Source: Heterohyrax brucei
Taxonomy: Eukaryota > Chordata > Mammalia > Hyracoidea > Procaviidae
Assembly (NCBI GenBank): GCA_028571685.1
Contig: CM053143.1
Location: 195,183,829-195,247,828 of the forward strand
Direction of reading: 5' to 3'
Length of the DNA stretch: 64,000 nt
Numbering within the stretch: position 1 is the first letter of the stretch; every line of letters begins with the position of its first letter. The notes under the pieces were generated by a model that had not been told where the DNA came from, did no database searches, and worked only from the letters and a program-made list of their open reading frames with translations. Position numbers and translations under genes: made by a program. Positions 1 through 11,751 of the stretch are shown here, piece after piece.

Positions 1-670
1 CATAAACTAAATATCCACAAGTCCATGTGGATGTATGCAAATGAACCAATCAATAAAACAGGGAGGAGTCTGATCTCTGAAGGAATTCCATGTAACTGAG
101 GTAGCTCCTGTCCTCCTGTGTCCTTCTCTGCCCATCTCTGTCCTCAGGGAGGTGAGTGTAACTCCAAGCCTGAAAGTGGGGTGCACGCACTGACCTCCCT
201 CCACAGAGCAGAGTGTGGAAATGGAGGAGAAGAGTCAGCATACAGGGCAGAAAGCTGCCAGGCATCCCTTAGCCCAGGGTCCTGGTCACATCAACAGCCA
301 TAAACAGTGTCAACAGGTGCTATCTTTGACACGATGACATGAAGATGGCACTTTGTCTGGCTTTCCTCCCCAAACCCATAATCCCAATCTAGTCATGGGG
401 AAAAAAAAATCACCAGAAGAATCCAAACGGAAGGACATTCTACAAAACACCTGACCAGCGCTGCTCAGACAGTGGCCAGAGACAAGGAGAGTCTGAGAAA
501 CGGCCCCAGCCCCAAGGAGCCCGATGAGACTTGACGGCCGAGAGTGATTGGGGTGCTGGTTTCGGGGTGGCAGCCCAACAGGACATTAGGGAGAAGCCCG
601 TGAAATCTGGACAAAGCTGGCGGCTGGTAACAGTGCATCAACACCGGCTCACTACGCATGACGCATGAAC
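1..670. other. Intergenic sequence, nothing recognised
   Basis: No coding exon, transposon or structured repeat is recognised in this leading stretch. Confidence 0.5.
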
Positions 671-1139
671 GCCATCTGAGTCCTCCAGTGCTGCTGTCAC
701 AGAAACACCGCAGGTGGACGGCTGTGACAAAGACCAGCTGATGCTCTCGCAGTCTACAGGGCTAGAAGCTCAAATTCAAGGGGCCAGCTCCCAGGGGAAG
801 GCTGCGTCTCCCTGTCGGCTCTAGGGAAGGTCCTCTTCATCAGCGTCTCCCAGTTTAGGAGCTATTCTCCTGGGGCAGCTTTCCTGGCGGTGAGGAGGTC
901 CCCCTCTCTGCCGGCCTCTCCCGTTTATATCTCACGGGAGGCGGACTCGAGGTCCAGCAGAACCCTGCGGGCAGAGCCCCTGCTCGTCACTGTGACCGCC
1001 TGGGATCTGCCGTGTCACATCACGGAGTTCAGAGTGTACACCAGGGGGCTATCACTCCAGATCACAAAGCAGAGGAGGACGAGCGACGCATTGCCAGGAG
1101 CATACATCTGTGGAGGGAGACACCATTCCATCCATGACA
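671..1139 (-). mobile_element. MaLR-type LTR, antisense
   Basis: The element reads from the LTR tail (tail signature GTGCTGCTGTCACAGAAACA) to its head (CCATTCCATCCATGACA), the inverse of the form TGTCATGGATTGAATTG. The same family recurs at least eight times in this window. It is a noncoding solo LTR of the ERVL-MaLR type, diverged but nearly full length. Confidence 0.8.
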
Positions 1140-1344
1140 CTCACGCAGGCTGTTGTCCCTGGATGGAGCAAACGGTTCACACTCTCGGATACTACAGAAG
1201 AGATTGGAGAGCAAGCCCCCCTCAGAGGGCGATTGCTTCCAAAACACCGGCCACCGGAAACCCTGCAGACTCCAGTTCTGTTTGGGTGCAATGAGGGGTC
1301 GCCATCAGGCCTACAGCCAACGGTCTGCTGGCTAACCTGGGTCT

Positions 1345-1416
1345 CTCTCTCTCTCTCTCTCACACAGACACACACAGACACACACAGACACACACACACA
1401 CACACACACACACACC
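1345..1416. repeat. (CT)n and (CA)n microsatellite
   Basis: A short CT run is followed by CACACAGA units and then an uninterrupted CA run to about 1416. Open frames across it on both strands are repeat artefacts. Confidence 0.95.
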
Positions 1417-2017
1417 CCTGTCTACGTACCTGTCTATGTGTCTGCCTGTCTGTCAATCATCCATCTATTCAGAGTCCCTCGCCCCCCAAAAGAGCCGTTG
1501 CCAGTGAGTGGGTTCCAGCTCCCAGCAACCTTCAGGGCCCTCAGCTGCTGGAACTGAACTTCGGACAAACATACCAGTTCACTCAGTGACACCAAATCAG
1601 AGGTGACTTGAGGACAACCAGTGCTGGTCCTGGTGACCTAAGATGCTGCTCCTGGGGGAAACACAGAGCCAGGTGCACGGGAACTCCCGGCTGCCCAGGG
1701 CTCCACACAGGTGCAACCCTCTGTGGGTACTCTGCATTCCGCTCCCCCAGATACTCTGAATCAGAGCCTACGTGTTAACAAGATCCCAGACGATTCCTTA
1801 GGATAACGCATTTTGAGAGCCAGTGCTCTGCTGGTGGTCTTTCACCGGTTGTCTCTAACCGGTGATGCCTAACCGGTAGTCCCTAATTCATGGCCCCTAA
1901 CTGGTAAGTTAGTGTCCCCTGAGACCATGTTAGAAATGCAAATTTCAACCCATTAGAAGCCCCATTTTCCTGTAAATCTAAAACAGTTCTAAAAAGTTAA
2001 ACCTATCAGAAAAAAAA
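1417..2017. other. Intergenic sequence with short imperfect repeats
   Basis: Around 1845-1910 the phrase CTAACCGGT(A/G) recurs four times as a small imperfect tandem. Nothing else is recognised. Confidence 0.5.
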
Positions 2018-2167
2018 GGCCCAACCACGGCTGCTGAGTCGATTCTGACCTGCAGTGACTCTCTGGGACAGAAAGAGCTGCTCCGTCAGGTGCCCACAGA
2101 GTGGTGTGTGGATCTGCACAGCCAGCCGTCAACAGCTGAGCTCCTAACCCCTGCGCCACCAGGCTCC
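2018..2167 (-). mobile_element. AfroSINE, antisense
   Basis: The element reads GCTGAGTCGATTCTGAC at its RTE-like tail and ends with GCGCCACCAGGCTCC at its tRNA-related head. It is a typical 150-base afrotherian tRNA-derived SINE, moderately diverged. Confidence 0.75.
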
Positions 2168-3895
2168 AGAGGTCGAACAGGCTTCGGGGGGGGGTGGCGA
2201 GCACTCCACCTTGGGACAGCCTCTCCCTGAGGGTGGTCCCAGGCAGGCTGTGCCCCTGGGAGCCTCAGCCCCCTCCAAAAACGGGGAGGGACTAGGCTCC
2301 CAAGGAGGGCGCAGGTGAGGACGGACCTGGGTCTGCTGCTACTGCACTCGGCCCACCCAGCAGGGACACGGGGTCAGGGTCCCGCCCGCAGAACACATGG
2401 GGAAGCTGAGGGCCAGAGACTCCCAGAAGTGGCCTCACCTTGTCAACCTGTGCAGTCAGCCACATGCCCCTGGGTGCATGGCTGAGAAACTCCAGCACCC
2501 CTCCAGCTCAGTCCCTCCACCCTCCCCCACTGCTTCCTTTTCCGTCAAAACCCAGAAGATACGGTGTGTCCCCGGTCCTCAGGGAAAATCTGAGGCTTCA
2601 GGGAGAAAGAGCTGTGATGGGGGTGCAGCTGGAGATCCCAGGCCCCCGGTGACCCTCAGAGCCTACGTCTAGATTTGGAGGGGCAGCAGGTTGAAGCGTG
2701 AGGAAGCCGAGACCCTGGTCACCTGGCTGTGACCTTTCCACACCTGCAGCAGCTGAGCTCAGGGCTGTCTGTCCATCACAGACACGCTCACCTTACAGAT
2801 GGGAAGACTGAAGCTCAGAGGGGCAGATTCACCCAGCAGGAGGTGGGGTGCGGGTACGAGACCTGCTGGTTGCCCCCCAGGCCCTCATGGGCAGGCCTTC
2901 ATACATCACCGCAATCCCTCCGGACCCTTGCCATCTGAGGGTCCTGCCCTGCCCGGCGGGGCTCCCACTGCTGTTTCTCAAACTCAGGGAGACCTGGCAG
3001 CCCGGCCTCAGCCCTGATACCCAGCTGAGGCAGCTCGCGCCCTACTGCTCTCTGGCCAGGCCAGTTTCAGGGTGCACACCCCTGCCCCTCCTGTCAGTGC
3101 AGATAGCCCTGAGCTGGAGGGCGGAAACGGCGCCCCCGGAATGGTGTAGAACTTACCCCAGCCAGGAGGACAGACACAGCCCAGCGAGAGAGGGTTGGAG
3201 GACAGGTCAGCTGCCACGCGCCGCACTCTCTGCAGTCCGGTGGTGGCCCCTCAGTGGCCACCCACAAGAAGGCGCACACATTCTCTGGGCGCCCTGCCCT
3301 CCTGCTCCATGGCGGGCCTGGGTCATTGGCTGCAGCCAGGCCCGCCCCCTGGGAAGGCCGAGTCTCCTGACCTTCCTCCTCCTTATCAGCCATCGGAAGT
3401 GTCCGCAGCATTCCCGGGCGGGGCGGGGCGGGGCGGGGCGGCTGCCGCACTAGGTGGGCTTGGCTCCCCGCTGGCCGCGGAGGCTGGTGGCTTTGGGGAC
3501 ACCCGCTGGTTCCTGCTCCTCAGAGATGTGATGGGAACCCTTCCGACGTTGCCGTGTCTTGGCTGTGCCGTGGGAGCTTGGCCTCTCTGCTGACCTGGTT
3601 TCTGTGGCTGGGCTCAGGCAGCTAGCTGGGGAGTTCTGCTTTCGTTGACCACCTACCGTGCACCCAGCCCAGGACCATAGGGTCTCTTCTGCAGGGCCGG
3701 AGGCAGTCAGTGGGGTGTCGCCAGAATGGTAGGAACTTGGCCTCTGGGCCCGGCTGGATGTCAGGGCAGTTCAACCGAGCCCAGGGGTCCAGGTGCAGCC
3801 AGCGTGGGTACCTCGGTCCAGAACAGTGAGGCCACCCGCTCAGGCAGACCGTGGGGACTCTGGAACCCCCTCCTCTCCATGCCTCGCTGGGGGCC
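2168..3895. other. GC-rich intergenic sequence with MIR fragment and GC-box run
   Basis: An antisense MIR remnant lies at about 2785-2890 (GATGGGAAGACTGAAGCTCA). At 3418-3440 a run of GGGGC units resembles stacked GC boxes in a small CpG-rich patch (about 3395-3485). This could be a minor promoter, but nothing else supports one. Open frames here are GC-driven and unrecognised. Confidence 0.45.
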
Positions 3896-3904
3896 AGCTT
3901 ATGG

Positions 3905-3985
3905 GCCTCCATCACCAGCTGTGTGACCGTCAAGTCCCCCCCTGTACCTCACCTTCCTCATCTTGGCAATGGGGTCACACCAAGT
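3905..3985 (+). mobile_element. MIR fragment
   Basis: The core reads AGCTGTGTGACCGTCAAGTC and then CCTCACCTTCCTCATCTTGG, the conserved MIR centre and 3' part. Confidence 0.65.
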
Positions 3986-4059
3986 CCTTGGCCCACCTCA
4001 CGGGCCTACACGGAAAACATGACTGAATCACGTGTGTAACAGTGCTTCCCTGGTGAGTG

Positions 4060-4232
4060 CACACGGACTCACACAGACGAACACATGCACAAACACGTTC
4101 TCAGGCACAAACATGTGTGTACTAATGAACACACACAAACGTACTCACACGTGAACTCTCACCCAAACACGTACACACACACGAACATGTACCGTGAACA
4201 CACATGGACTCACACACAAGGACTCACGAGCG
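4060..4232. repeat. Degenerate CA-rich simple repeat
   Basis: Imperfect CACACAAACA/CGTACACAC units make a low-complexity stretch. The peptide frame across it is an artefact. Confidence 0.85.
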
Positions 4233-5086
4233 TGAAGATGCACATGTATGCAGCTGGCCTGCCCCTCCCAGCTCTGGGCGCAGGTCCAGTACCGAGATCC
4301 CCCCAACAGAAGGTGCTTGGAGCTTGCTGGCAGGAAGTTGGCCTCCTTAGGGCCTCGGCCGAGGTCAACCTGCCGGACCTCTGAGGTGGCTGGAGTCCCT
4401 GGACGCCCGGGGATGCCAGGCTGGAGGCTCAGAAGGGACCTCTCAAGGGTGTGTCCAGGTCAAGGGCACCTGGCTGGGGCTTCCTGGGCCTTTGCGGGGC
4501 ATGCAGTGAGCTCTGTGAGCTGTCACTTTCGGCCAAGGCTCTGAGCAGTAGCTAACTCAGACAGAGTGCCCTCCAGGGTCCCCACACCACATAGCACCCT
4601 CGTGCTAGGGGCCTGGTCCTCCCAACCCCTGGCCTGGCCAGACAGCTCCTGGTAGCTTTTTCAGCCCAGATCCACTGCAGGCGGTAACCGTGTCTCTGTG
4701 AGCCTCAGTTTCCCCATCTGTTAACAGGAAGGGGCAGGGCCGGGACTTGTGGAGCACCTTTCCAGTTAGGGTGCTGGGATCACAGCTGTGGGAGCAGCCG
4801 CCTTCCCCGGGGGGGGGTCTAGGGTGGCCTTGTCCTGCCTGCTGGCAGTGTCTGTGGGTGAGGGAGTAGGGTGCCCCCTGCTTCCACACAGGGTGCTCTC
4901 CACCGAGGGCCTCCGCGTGGCCACCCCGCTTTCAGATCAAGGTCGTGAGCAGGGGGTTCACACGAGAAGAATGGCCATCGCTCAGGGGTGTGTCAGACGT
5001 CAGCAGTTCTCCTGCCTGGGGGATGGATACTGCGAGGTTTGTCTCGGTCACCTCTGCTGCTGTGACAGAGACACCACAGCCGGGTG
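4233..5086. other. Intergenic sequence with one MIR/L2-like fragment
   Basis: At 4685-4740 the phrase GAGCCTCAGTTTCCCCATCT marks a MIR 3' part in sense orientation. Nothing else is recognised. Confidence 0.5.
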
Positions 5087-5984
5087 TCTCAGCCATCTGC
5101 TGCTGCCTGAACAGAAATGCCACAAGAGGATGGCTTTAGCCGAGAGAAATTTACTTCTTCTTGGTAAAATAGGCCACGAGGTCCTAATTCAGGGCATCAG
5201 CTTAAAGGTAACTGTAAGGAGCTAACACTTGTCCCTTAGGTTACCAGGGCACATCCCATCTGTTACTCAGTTACCGCCCTCAGCCTGGACGAGCAGGTCT
5301 GCATTCATCTCCCTCCCTGAGGATATAGAGTTGATTAAGATCTCAGAGAAAGATAACGAAATTTTGGTAATTCACACTGTCTGTTAGATGTAATGAGACC
5401 TTACGATGTAATGAAATCTGGGGACTCCTAACTGGGCCTGTGACAAGCCCCTGCTCCTTTGAATTCTGGCTACAAACACCACTGGAAACGTGACCCAGAG
5501 GGACAGCTTTTGGCTCGCTGTCTCCCCGATTACCAGCAAATCTGCAAATAAATTATTCCTTGAACCCCACGCTGCCTCTGAACTTTCAGCTGGAGTGACA
5601 GGCAGAACAAATTTGCTCCAGTTGGACAACAAGCTCCAGGGGAAGGCTTTCTCTGCAGGCTCTGGAGAAAGGTATTTGTGGTCACTCTTCCCCTGGACTG
5701 GAAGCTTCTGAGGCGCAGGGACCCCAAACCCAAAGGATGTGCTCTCTCCCCCAGCACCACTGCCTGACGGAAGGGACCCCCAGCTCTCTGCTGGCTTCCC
5801 TTTCCTTTCTATCCCAAGAGACCACCTCAAGGCACAGTCCAAGCCTAGCCTGAGTCCTGCCAACTTACCTGCTGCCCGTCAGCCCTCATTAGCTCCCTAG
5901 AGGTAGGATTTACAATGTTAGAGGAAAATGAAGAAGACCAGGAATCATGGCCCAGACAAACAGCTATACCCATTTCTGGGGGGA
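5087..5984 (-). mobile_element. MaLR-type LTR, antisense, split by a nested LTR
   Basis: The host LTR occupies 5087-5202 and 5632-5984. The halves join exactly at the family phrase GGGCATCAGCT|CCAGGGGAAGG. The end is truncated by or fused to a degenerate AfroSINE at about 5990. Confidence 0.8.
5203..5631. mobile_element. Solo LTR nested in a MaLR LTR
   Basis: This 429-base insert is flanked by a 4-base direct repeat AGCT (5199-5202 and 5632-5635). It ends in CA and begins TA, presumably a mutated TG. It contains a polyadenylation signal AATAAA at 5547-5552. A 4-base duplication suits a class I (gammaretrovirus-like) ERV. No internal viral genes are present. Confidence 0.6.
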
Positions 5985-5989
5985 CAGAG

Positions 5990-6140
5990 CCCAAAGCAAA
6001 ACCAAACCAAAGCAGTCGCCTCCAGTGGCCCTCTGGAGACCACGTGGGTCAGAGCGGACCTGCCCACAAGGTTCAGCGGCTGATGCTTTGCAGGGAATCG
6101 CAAATACCCTCCTCAGCCGTGGAGCCCACCGCTCACTTAA
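5990..6140 (-). mobile_element. Degenerate AfroSINE, antisense
   Basis: A polyA/CCAAAC-like tail start is followed by a loose match to the long AfroSINE subtype. It is highly diverged, and boundaries are uncertain. Confidence 0.4.
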
Positions 6141-7194
6141 AGAGAAACCAAAGTGCCCACATGCTGAATTCAAGGTTTAACTTTCTTAAAGACCATTTTA
6201 GAATCCTGCTTCAAAAAAGAGAAAGTCAAGGTCACCTTCCTCTCACCAGTCTAGGTCTTAAAAGGCTGTCCCTCCACCCCCCCACCCCACCCCCAGGCAA
6301 CTACCCTTTGGAGGGACCACGACTTGCCCCAGAACCATGGAAATCAGGCTTCTACAAGGAGCAAGCCTACGTGGGCAGGAGTGGACAAAGAGCTCCTAAA
6401 AGATACACAAAAATCCCAGAACATGGTCCCAGGAAGGGAACCCATAGCTCCTGTCCTCTCTGGGGTGGGAACGTCTCCAGAGCTCCTGAGACAGCACCAG
6501 CAGCTACAGGCAGGCATGGTTGGATGCCCCCGGCTGTCACGGGTTTACACCCAGAAGCAGGCCTACAGGGTGGAGAATTTTCTCCACTTCAGAATTTGAA
6601 CTCGGGTCTGGTGGTTTCTCCTGGAGGCTCCGGCCTTGCCAAGCCCTGCTTGCAAACAGCCGAGGTGAGGCAGGCCAGGGCCCTGCCCTCCGACAGACAG
6701 CGCCAGCTGTGACTTGGGGGGCGGGGGGGGGTCCTCCCAGCCCTGAGAGAGCAGAGGAAGGTTGAGAAATTCCATGAGTGGGTGGGGAATGCCACTTCTC
6801 TAAGGATGTCACCTATGACTGGACCTCAGCTTGTTTTTCTGAATGCTCTTTGGAGGGAACAGTGGGTCACAAAAACAGTCCGGGGGCCTCAGCGGTGATG
6901 ACTGAGGCATGTGGGAAGGTGACCTTGCTCTCAAGCGCCTCCTGCTGTTTCCTGGTGTGGGGCTCACAGAACCAGAAAAGGATCCTTTTGTCATCAGGAA
7001 ACAATGTAACCAGCATAATGAGGAGATCTTTGAGAGCAGGTTTATAAACAACTTTGTAAGCAAAAGATCCGCCTCGGGGGAGGGGTGCGCAGCCGGCAAG
7101 ACGGAGGTGGGGGAGTGGGCGTGGGGGTCAAAGGACCTCGCAGTGTGGGGCCCCCCCCAGGCTGTGAGGTTCAAGGGTGTCATTTTCTGCTAGT
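6141..7194. other. Intergenic sequence, nothing recognised
   Basis: Short homopolymer C and G runs occur at 6268-6295 and 6716-6730. A frame running from 5915 to 6712 crosses LTR and SINE sequence and has no recognisable protein. Confidence 0.5.
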
Positions 7195-7985
7195 GATGTC
7201 TGTGGTATGATGGGCATGTGGCTTGTATGAATGCTGAGCATACGTGTGTGTGTGGCATGGGGGTGTGAACATGTGGTACCCGTGTATATGTGTGTGTAGT
7301 GTCTATACGTAGAGTGTGCTGTGTATCTGTGGTGTGTGTGTGGTGTCTGTGTGTACTGTGCCTATGCGATGTATGAGTGTGTGTGTACAGTGTGCTCTGT
7401 GTATGCATGTGACGTGTGTGCTGCTGTTGGTAGTGTGTGTGCTCTGTGCTGTGTATCTGTAGTATGTGTGCTAAGTGTATGTGATGTATGGGGTGTATGT
7501 GTGTGCTCTGTGCTGTGCATAAGTGTGTGATATGTGTACGTGTGGTGTGTGCTGTGTGTCTGTGATGTCTGTGTGTGTATGTACCCTGTGCTGTGTGTGC
7601 GCTGTGTATATGTGAAGTATGGGTGTGTATCATGTACACGTGTGACATGTATATGTGCTGTGTACATGTAATGCATGCGTTATGTATATGTGAAGTATGG
7701 GTGTGTGTACTTGTTCTGTGTACGTGTGTGCTGTGTGCTGTGTACGTGTGATGTATGGCTGTGTGGTACTTGTGCTGTTTACATGTGTTTAATATGTGTC
7801 TGTATGCGGCATATATGTGATGTACTGGCGTGTGTGTGCTGTGTACATGCATGTGATGTACGTGTGCTATGTATATGTGATTACTCGGATGTGGGTGTGT
7901 GCCATGTACATTCGCGTGATGTGTGTATGTGTGCCGTGCATTTGTAATGTGTGGGGGGCGCTGTGTGCCTGTATCTCACGTGTGT
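7195..7985. repeat. TG-rich low-complexity array
   Basis: Almost 800 bases of imperfect GTGTGTATGTGATGTATG-type units. Alternating purine/pyrimidine sequence favours Z-DNA. Open frames rich in Cys/Val or His/Thr are artefacts. Confidence 0.9.
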
Positions 7986-10037
7986 ACGTGGACTGTGTCT
8001 CCCTCGTCTCTGTCGTGAACCAGCAGGCGGCTGAGCCCCAAGGAGCCGGGCTGTTCTCCTCTTGAGCGGCCCTGAGCAGGTGTCCCGCTGGGCCTTGGTC
8101 CTCCCCCTCCAGACAGGGTGTCAGCCCGGCTCCCCCGGGCCCTCCGCCATCCGCAGCTGAGCCTCCGTCCCGGCCTGGCAGCGCCGTCCCTGCCCACCAC
8201 TGCCCTCTGGTGGCACCTGGCAGACAGACAACCTCCCGGGCTCTGAGTCCCTGACCCACCAGGACACACAGAAATCCTCCTGGTCTCTGGTCTGCTGGTC
8301 CCCTGAGAACATGCTCCCATGGTCCCACCATTCCACAAATGGTAAACTTGGGCTGGAGAGTGCAGTGGTGAGCTGGTCTGTCCCAGCTTCTCAGTCACGC
8401 AATGGCACAGATCACCTAAAAACAGACCCTGTGCTGACCACTGACTGACCCTGCCTCACCAGGCCCTGCTGGCTTGGTGCCTGTCCTGTGGGTCACCAGG
8501 GAAGCCCTTCTTTAGTGTGAAGAGGAGCTAGGGGGCCACTGCGGGGCCCAAGGTCACACACTGGGAACAGGAAGAGTGCAATAAGGGACCACATCCTGAC
8601 ATGACCTGAGTCACTTTGTCGTTAGTTCTGTCTCCAAGCAGGAGTCTGTTGCTTCCCTGAGTTTCTCTTGAGTTAAAGACTAATCTGTGCTTTCTTTAGG
8701 ACTGTGGAGAAACAAGCAATAACCAACAGAAAACCAGAAAAGACAAACGAAGGCACGTCGGTGACTGCCGGACCACTCAGGGCCCAGACCTCCAGTGAGG
8801 ATGCCAGCACACCCGGAAGTGACCTGTTGTGACCGCACCAGCAAGAGGAACATCCTGCAGATTCCTGGGACTCGTCAAACCCAGTCCCCTTTTCTGCCAA
8901 GCCTCCAGCCAGCCTCCATTTGCGGGAGACAGACTTTGCAGCAGCCTGTCCCCCTGGGAACGGGTACACGAGAAAACATCTTGCTTCTCATCCCACAGAT
9001 TGGCTGTTTGCGGCAGGCGGCATGAGCTCCTCTTAGGTCTGCGGGGACGCTGGTGGTGGGGATCACCAGCCCCAGGCCCCAGACTTGATACAGCGAGTCT
9101 GTTGTCCCCCCACCTCAGTGGGGCATCTCCTGCCTTCCAGGACCGTACCTGTGGTCACCCACTGGCCTGCCAAGGTGGGCTCACGCGCTGAGTGTCTGCT
9201 CCTCAAGAGGACGAAGAGAGGACAATGCCTCCAGCCGGAGCCCCGGTTTGCGTCCTGCCTTGACCAGGCACCAGCCAGCCCCCTTGGACAGCTGAGCTCC
9301 GCCTGTGTCCAGGTGGCAGGCACAGACCCAGGGCAGAGACACCGACACTCACAGCCGGACTCCAGAGCAAGCACAGGCTTCCCTGTCCCCACCCTTGGGA
9401 GCTCCCGGACCTGGCTGCCCATCACAACCCCTACCTTCAGCAGGATGGGGGTGAGGTGCAGCTCCTGCCCCTTCAGGCTGTGTCTCCTTAAGTTGGACAC
9501 TTGTCCTCTCTGAGCCTCAGTTTCTCCTTCTGAAAAACAGGCTCACACCTGAGTGGGCTCGGTCCTAACCTTCTCCTGTGGACTGTCCTCACGAGCCCAC
9601 AGCCCTGCTCACATCCAGGATGTCAGGAGAGACCCGGAGGTGCCCCGGCTCGCGGCCTGCAGACACGGGGCGCTAACTTACCTTTACTGCTTTAGACCTT
9701 TGAATAGGATGAGGCATGTCACAGTGCCCACACCCCCAGAAGGACGGATGGGGGTCATGAGGGACCCAGCAATGAGGGCAGAGACTGTGGCACAGCCCCC
9801 GCAGGCTCCCTGGGTCTGTTTTGCTGTATGTGGTTGCCGGTCGACCTTGGGGAGGACAGGCCACCTCTGTGCCTTGGTTTCTCTTCTGTGAAACGCTACT
9901 TGAAGCCTGCAGACAGCGGTAGGGATTAAATGAGGCAGCGCTCACAGAGAGAGGTGCACAGCCCTGTCCCTCTGTTCTGCGGCTGTGACCCGGGAAGCCA
10001 CTGCACACGGCTCTCAGCGGGGCTTCCAAATGCAGGA
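7986..10037. other. Unique intergenic sequence with two MIR fragments
   Basis: Sense MIR pieces lie at about 9488-9545 (GAGCCTCAGTTTCTCCTTCT) and 9849-9945 (CTCTGTGCCTTGGTTTCTC followed by GATTAAATGAGGCA). A CTCF-like motif is at 8201-8214. The segment 8681-8835 is a diverged paralogue of 10390-10550. Confidence 0.5.
8201..8214 (-). promoter_or_regulatory. CTCF-like motif, minus orientation
   Basis: The minus strand reads GCCACCAGAGGGCA, a full match to the CTCF core CCASYAGRKGGCR. It lies in unique intergenic sequence between the TG-rich array and the 40-bp minisatellite. Its orientation points left, away from ABLIM2. Confidence 0.55.
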
Positions 10038-10317
10038 GACTAGGGAGAGAGGCCTGGCACCTGCTTCCCAGGGATCAGACTAGGGAGACAGGCCTGGCAC
10101 CTGCTTTCCAGGGATCAGACTAGGGAGAGAGGCCTGGCACCTGCTTCCCAGGGATCAGACTAGGGAGAGAGGCCTGGCACCTGCTTCCCAGGGATCAGAC
10201 TAGGGAGAGAGGCCTGGCACCTGCTTCCCAGGGATCAGACTAGGGAGACAGGCCTGGCACCTGCTTTCCAGGGATCAGACTAGGGAGAGAGGCCTGGCAC
10301 CTGCTTCCCAGGGATCA
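10038..10317 (+). repeat. 40-bp minisatellite, 7 copies
   Basis: Seven tandem 40-base units begin GACTAGGGAGA and end CCCAGGGATCA. Units 2 and 6 share two linked variants (AGACA and CTTTCCA), so the array has a four-unit higher-order pattern. Identity between units is almost complete, implying recent expansion. Confidence 0.97.
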
Positions 10318-11084
10318 GACCAGGAAAGCCCTGTGGTCCCACCGGCAGCCCACCGTGGGGGGTGGGGCGCAGGGAGGAGGCCGCAGGTCTGATCTGTCTC
10401 TATGCTCTCTTTAGGGCTGTGGAAAAACAGGTGGTAACTGTCTGAAAAGCATGAAAGAAAAACAAAGGAATGTATGTGACGGCGAGACCACCCCAGGGCT
10501 CAGAGCACCAGTGAAGACGCCACCATGTCTGCGAGGTGCCCGCTGTGACTGCCTGGAGATCAGCTTTCTACGGCCCGCGGCCTGGGGGGTGGATGGCAAT
10601 CGGAACCAGATTTCCGGAGGTGAGAGGTCCTACTTCTGTCCTGACGGCTCGCGGAGAGCCCCCGAGACGGGGGACCCCAGACTTGGGGCTCTCCAGTCCC
10701 GCGGGAGGTGGGCTGTGCAGCCGTGGGGGTGCCCCCTCCCTGAGCCGGAAGCCCCAGCTGTAGGTGACGCTTGTCACCTTGTTGTCCCCGAGCCCTCTCG
10801 GCCTGAATGTGACTCACTTCCAAGTCCCAGCGTTACTGTAATAATCCACCAGTCTGTGCACCGGAAACTCTGACCTCCCCTTTAAGAAGCTGCCTGCCCA
10901 CCTTCCCCCCATTCTCTTCTGTCTGCCTACTTTCCAGGCTGGGGTCACCACCCCTAAACACACAGCTGAGCAGGGGCCCAGTCTCTGACCCTGCTGGGTA
11001 GCCCCTCTGTAGGGGACTCAGGACACCCAGCGCAGGCAGGTCTGTCTCCGGGTGGGGGTCCAGGGCGGCCACCCTCCCTCCTTG
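10318..11084. other. Unique intergenic sequence
   Basis: Apart from the paralogous segment 10390-10550 (related to 8681-8835) nothing is recognised. Confidence 0.5.
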
Positions 11085-11254
11085 TCCGTCTCTCTCTCTC
11101 GGACTCTGTTCAGTATCTCTGTGTCTGTCTTTGTCTGTCTGTCTCCTTCTCTGTCTCTCTGTCTCTGTCTGACCCTCTGTCTCCCCTCCCTGTCTCTGTC
11201 TCTCTGTGTCTCTCCCTTTCTGCCTCTCCGTCTCTGTCTCCGTGTTTTTCCTCT
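11085..11254. repeat. CT-rich simple repeat (left part)
   Basis: Imperfect CTCTGTCTGTCT units with no stop codon in several frames. It lies left of a MaLR LTR that may have split it from the array at 11752-12292. Confidence 0.85.
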
Positions 11255-11740
11255 GTATGTCTCAGCCATCTAGTGCTGCCCTAACACAAATACCACAAAT
11301 AGATGGCTTTAACAAAGAGAAATTTATTGTCTCACAGTTAAGAAGGCTGAATGTCCAAATTCAGTGCCTCAACTCCAGGGGAAGGCTTTTCCTGCTGCTC
11401 TGGAGGCAGGTCCTGTCGTCAGTCTCCCCAGGACTGGGGGCTTCTGAGGCACGGGGACCCCAGGTCAAAGGACACGCTTCGCTCCCGGCACCGCTGCTTT
11501 CCTGATGGCAGGAGGTCCCCAGGTCTCTGCTTGCTTCCCTTTCCTTTATAGCCCAAGAGATGGCCTCTAGGCACAGTATAGTGTTACAGGTTGGGTCCCC
11601 CGGCCAACACGCCTGCTGTCCCTCTGCCCTCATTAGCGTCACAGACACAGGGTGCCTAGACACAGGAACGTCACACAATACCAGGAATCACAGCCTGGCT
11701 AAAGGGCTGCACACATGTTGGCGGGACACCTTCCAGCCAT
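11255..11740 (-). mobile_element. MaLR-type LTR, antisense
   Basis: It begins with GTCTCAGCCATCTAGTGCTG and contains the family landmarks GAGAAATTTATTGTCTCACA, CTCCAGGGGAAGGC and GGAATCACAGCCTGGC. It is nearly full length and noncoding. Confidence 0.8.
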
Positions 11741-11751
11741 GCCAGCATCTT

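Noticed and set aside
3395..3485. Small CpG-rich patch with stacked GC boxes as a promoter
   Set aside because: It is short, has no other promoter motifs, and no adjacent exon could be recognised; kept only as a note.
5915..6712. 265-codon + frame
   Set aside because: It spans the end of an antisense LTR and a degenerate SINE; no protein family recognised.
7190..7852. 220-codon His/Thr-rich minus frame
   Set aside because: It is the translation of the TG-rich low-complexity array.
10038..10317. Possible CRISPR array
   Set aside because: Units are contiguous 40-base tandem repeats with no unique spacers, in mammalian DNA.
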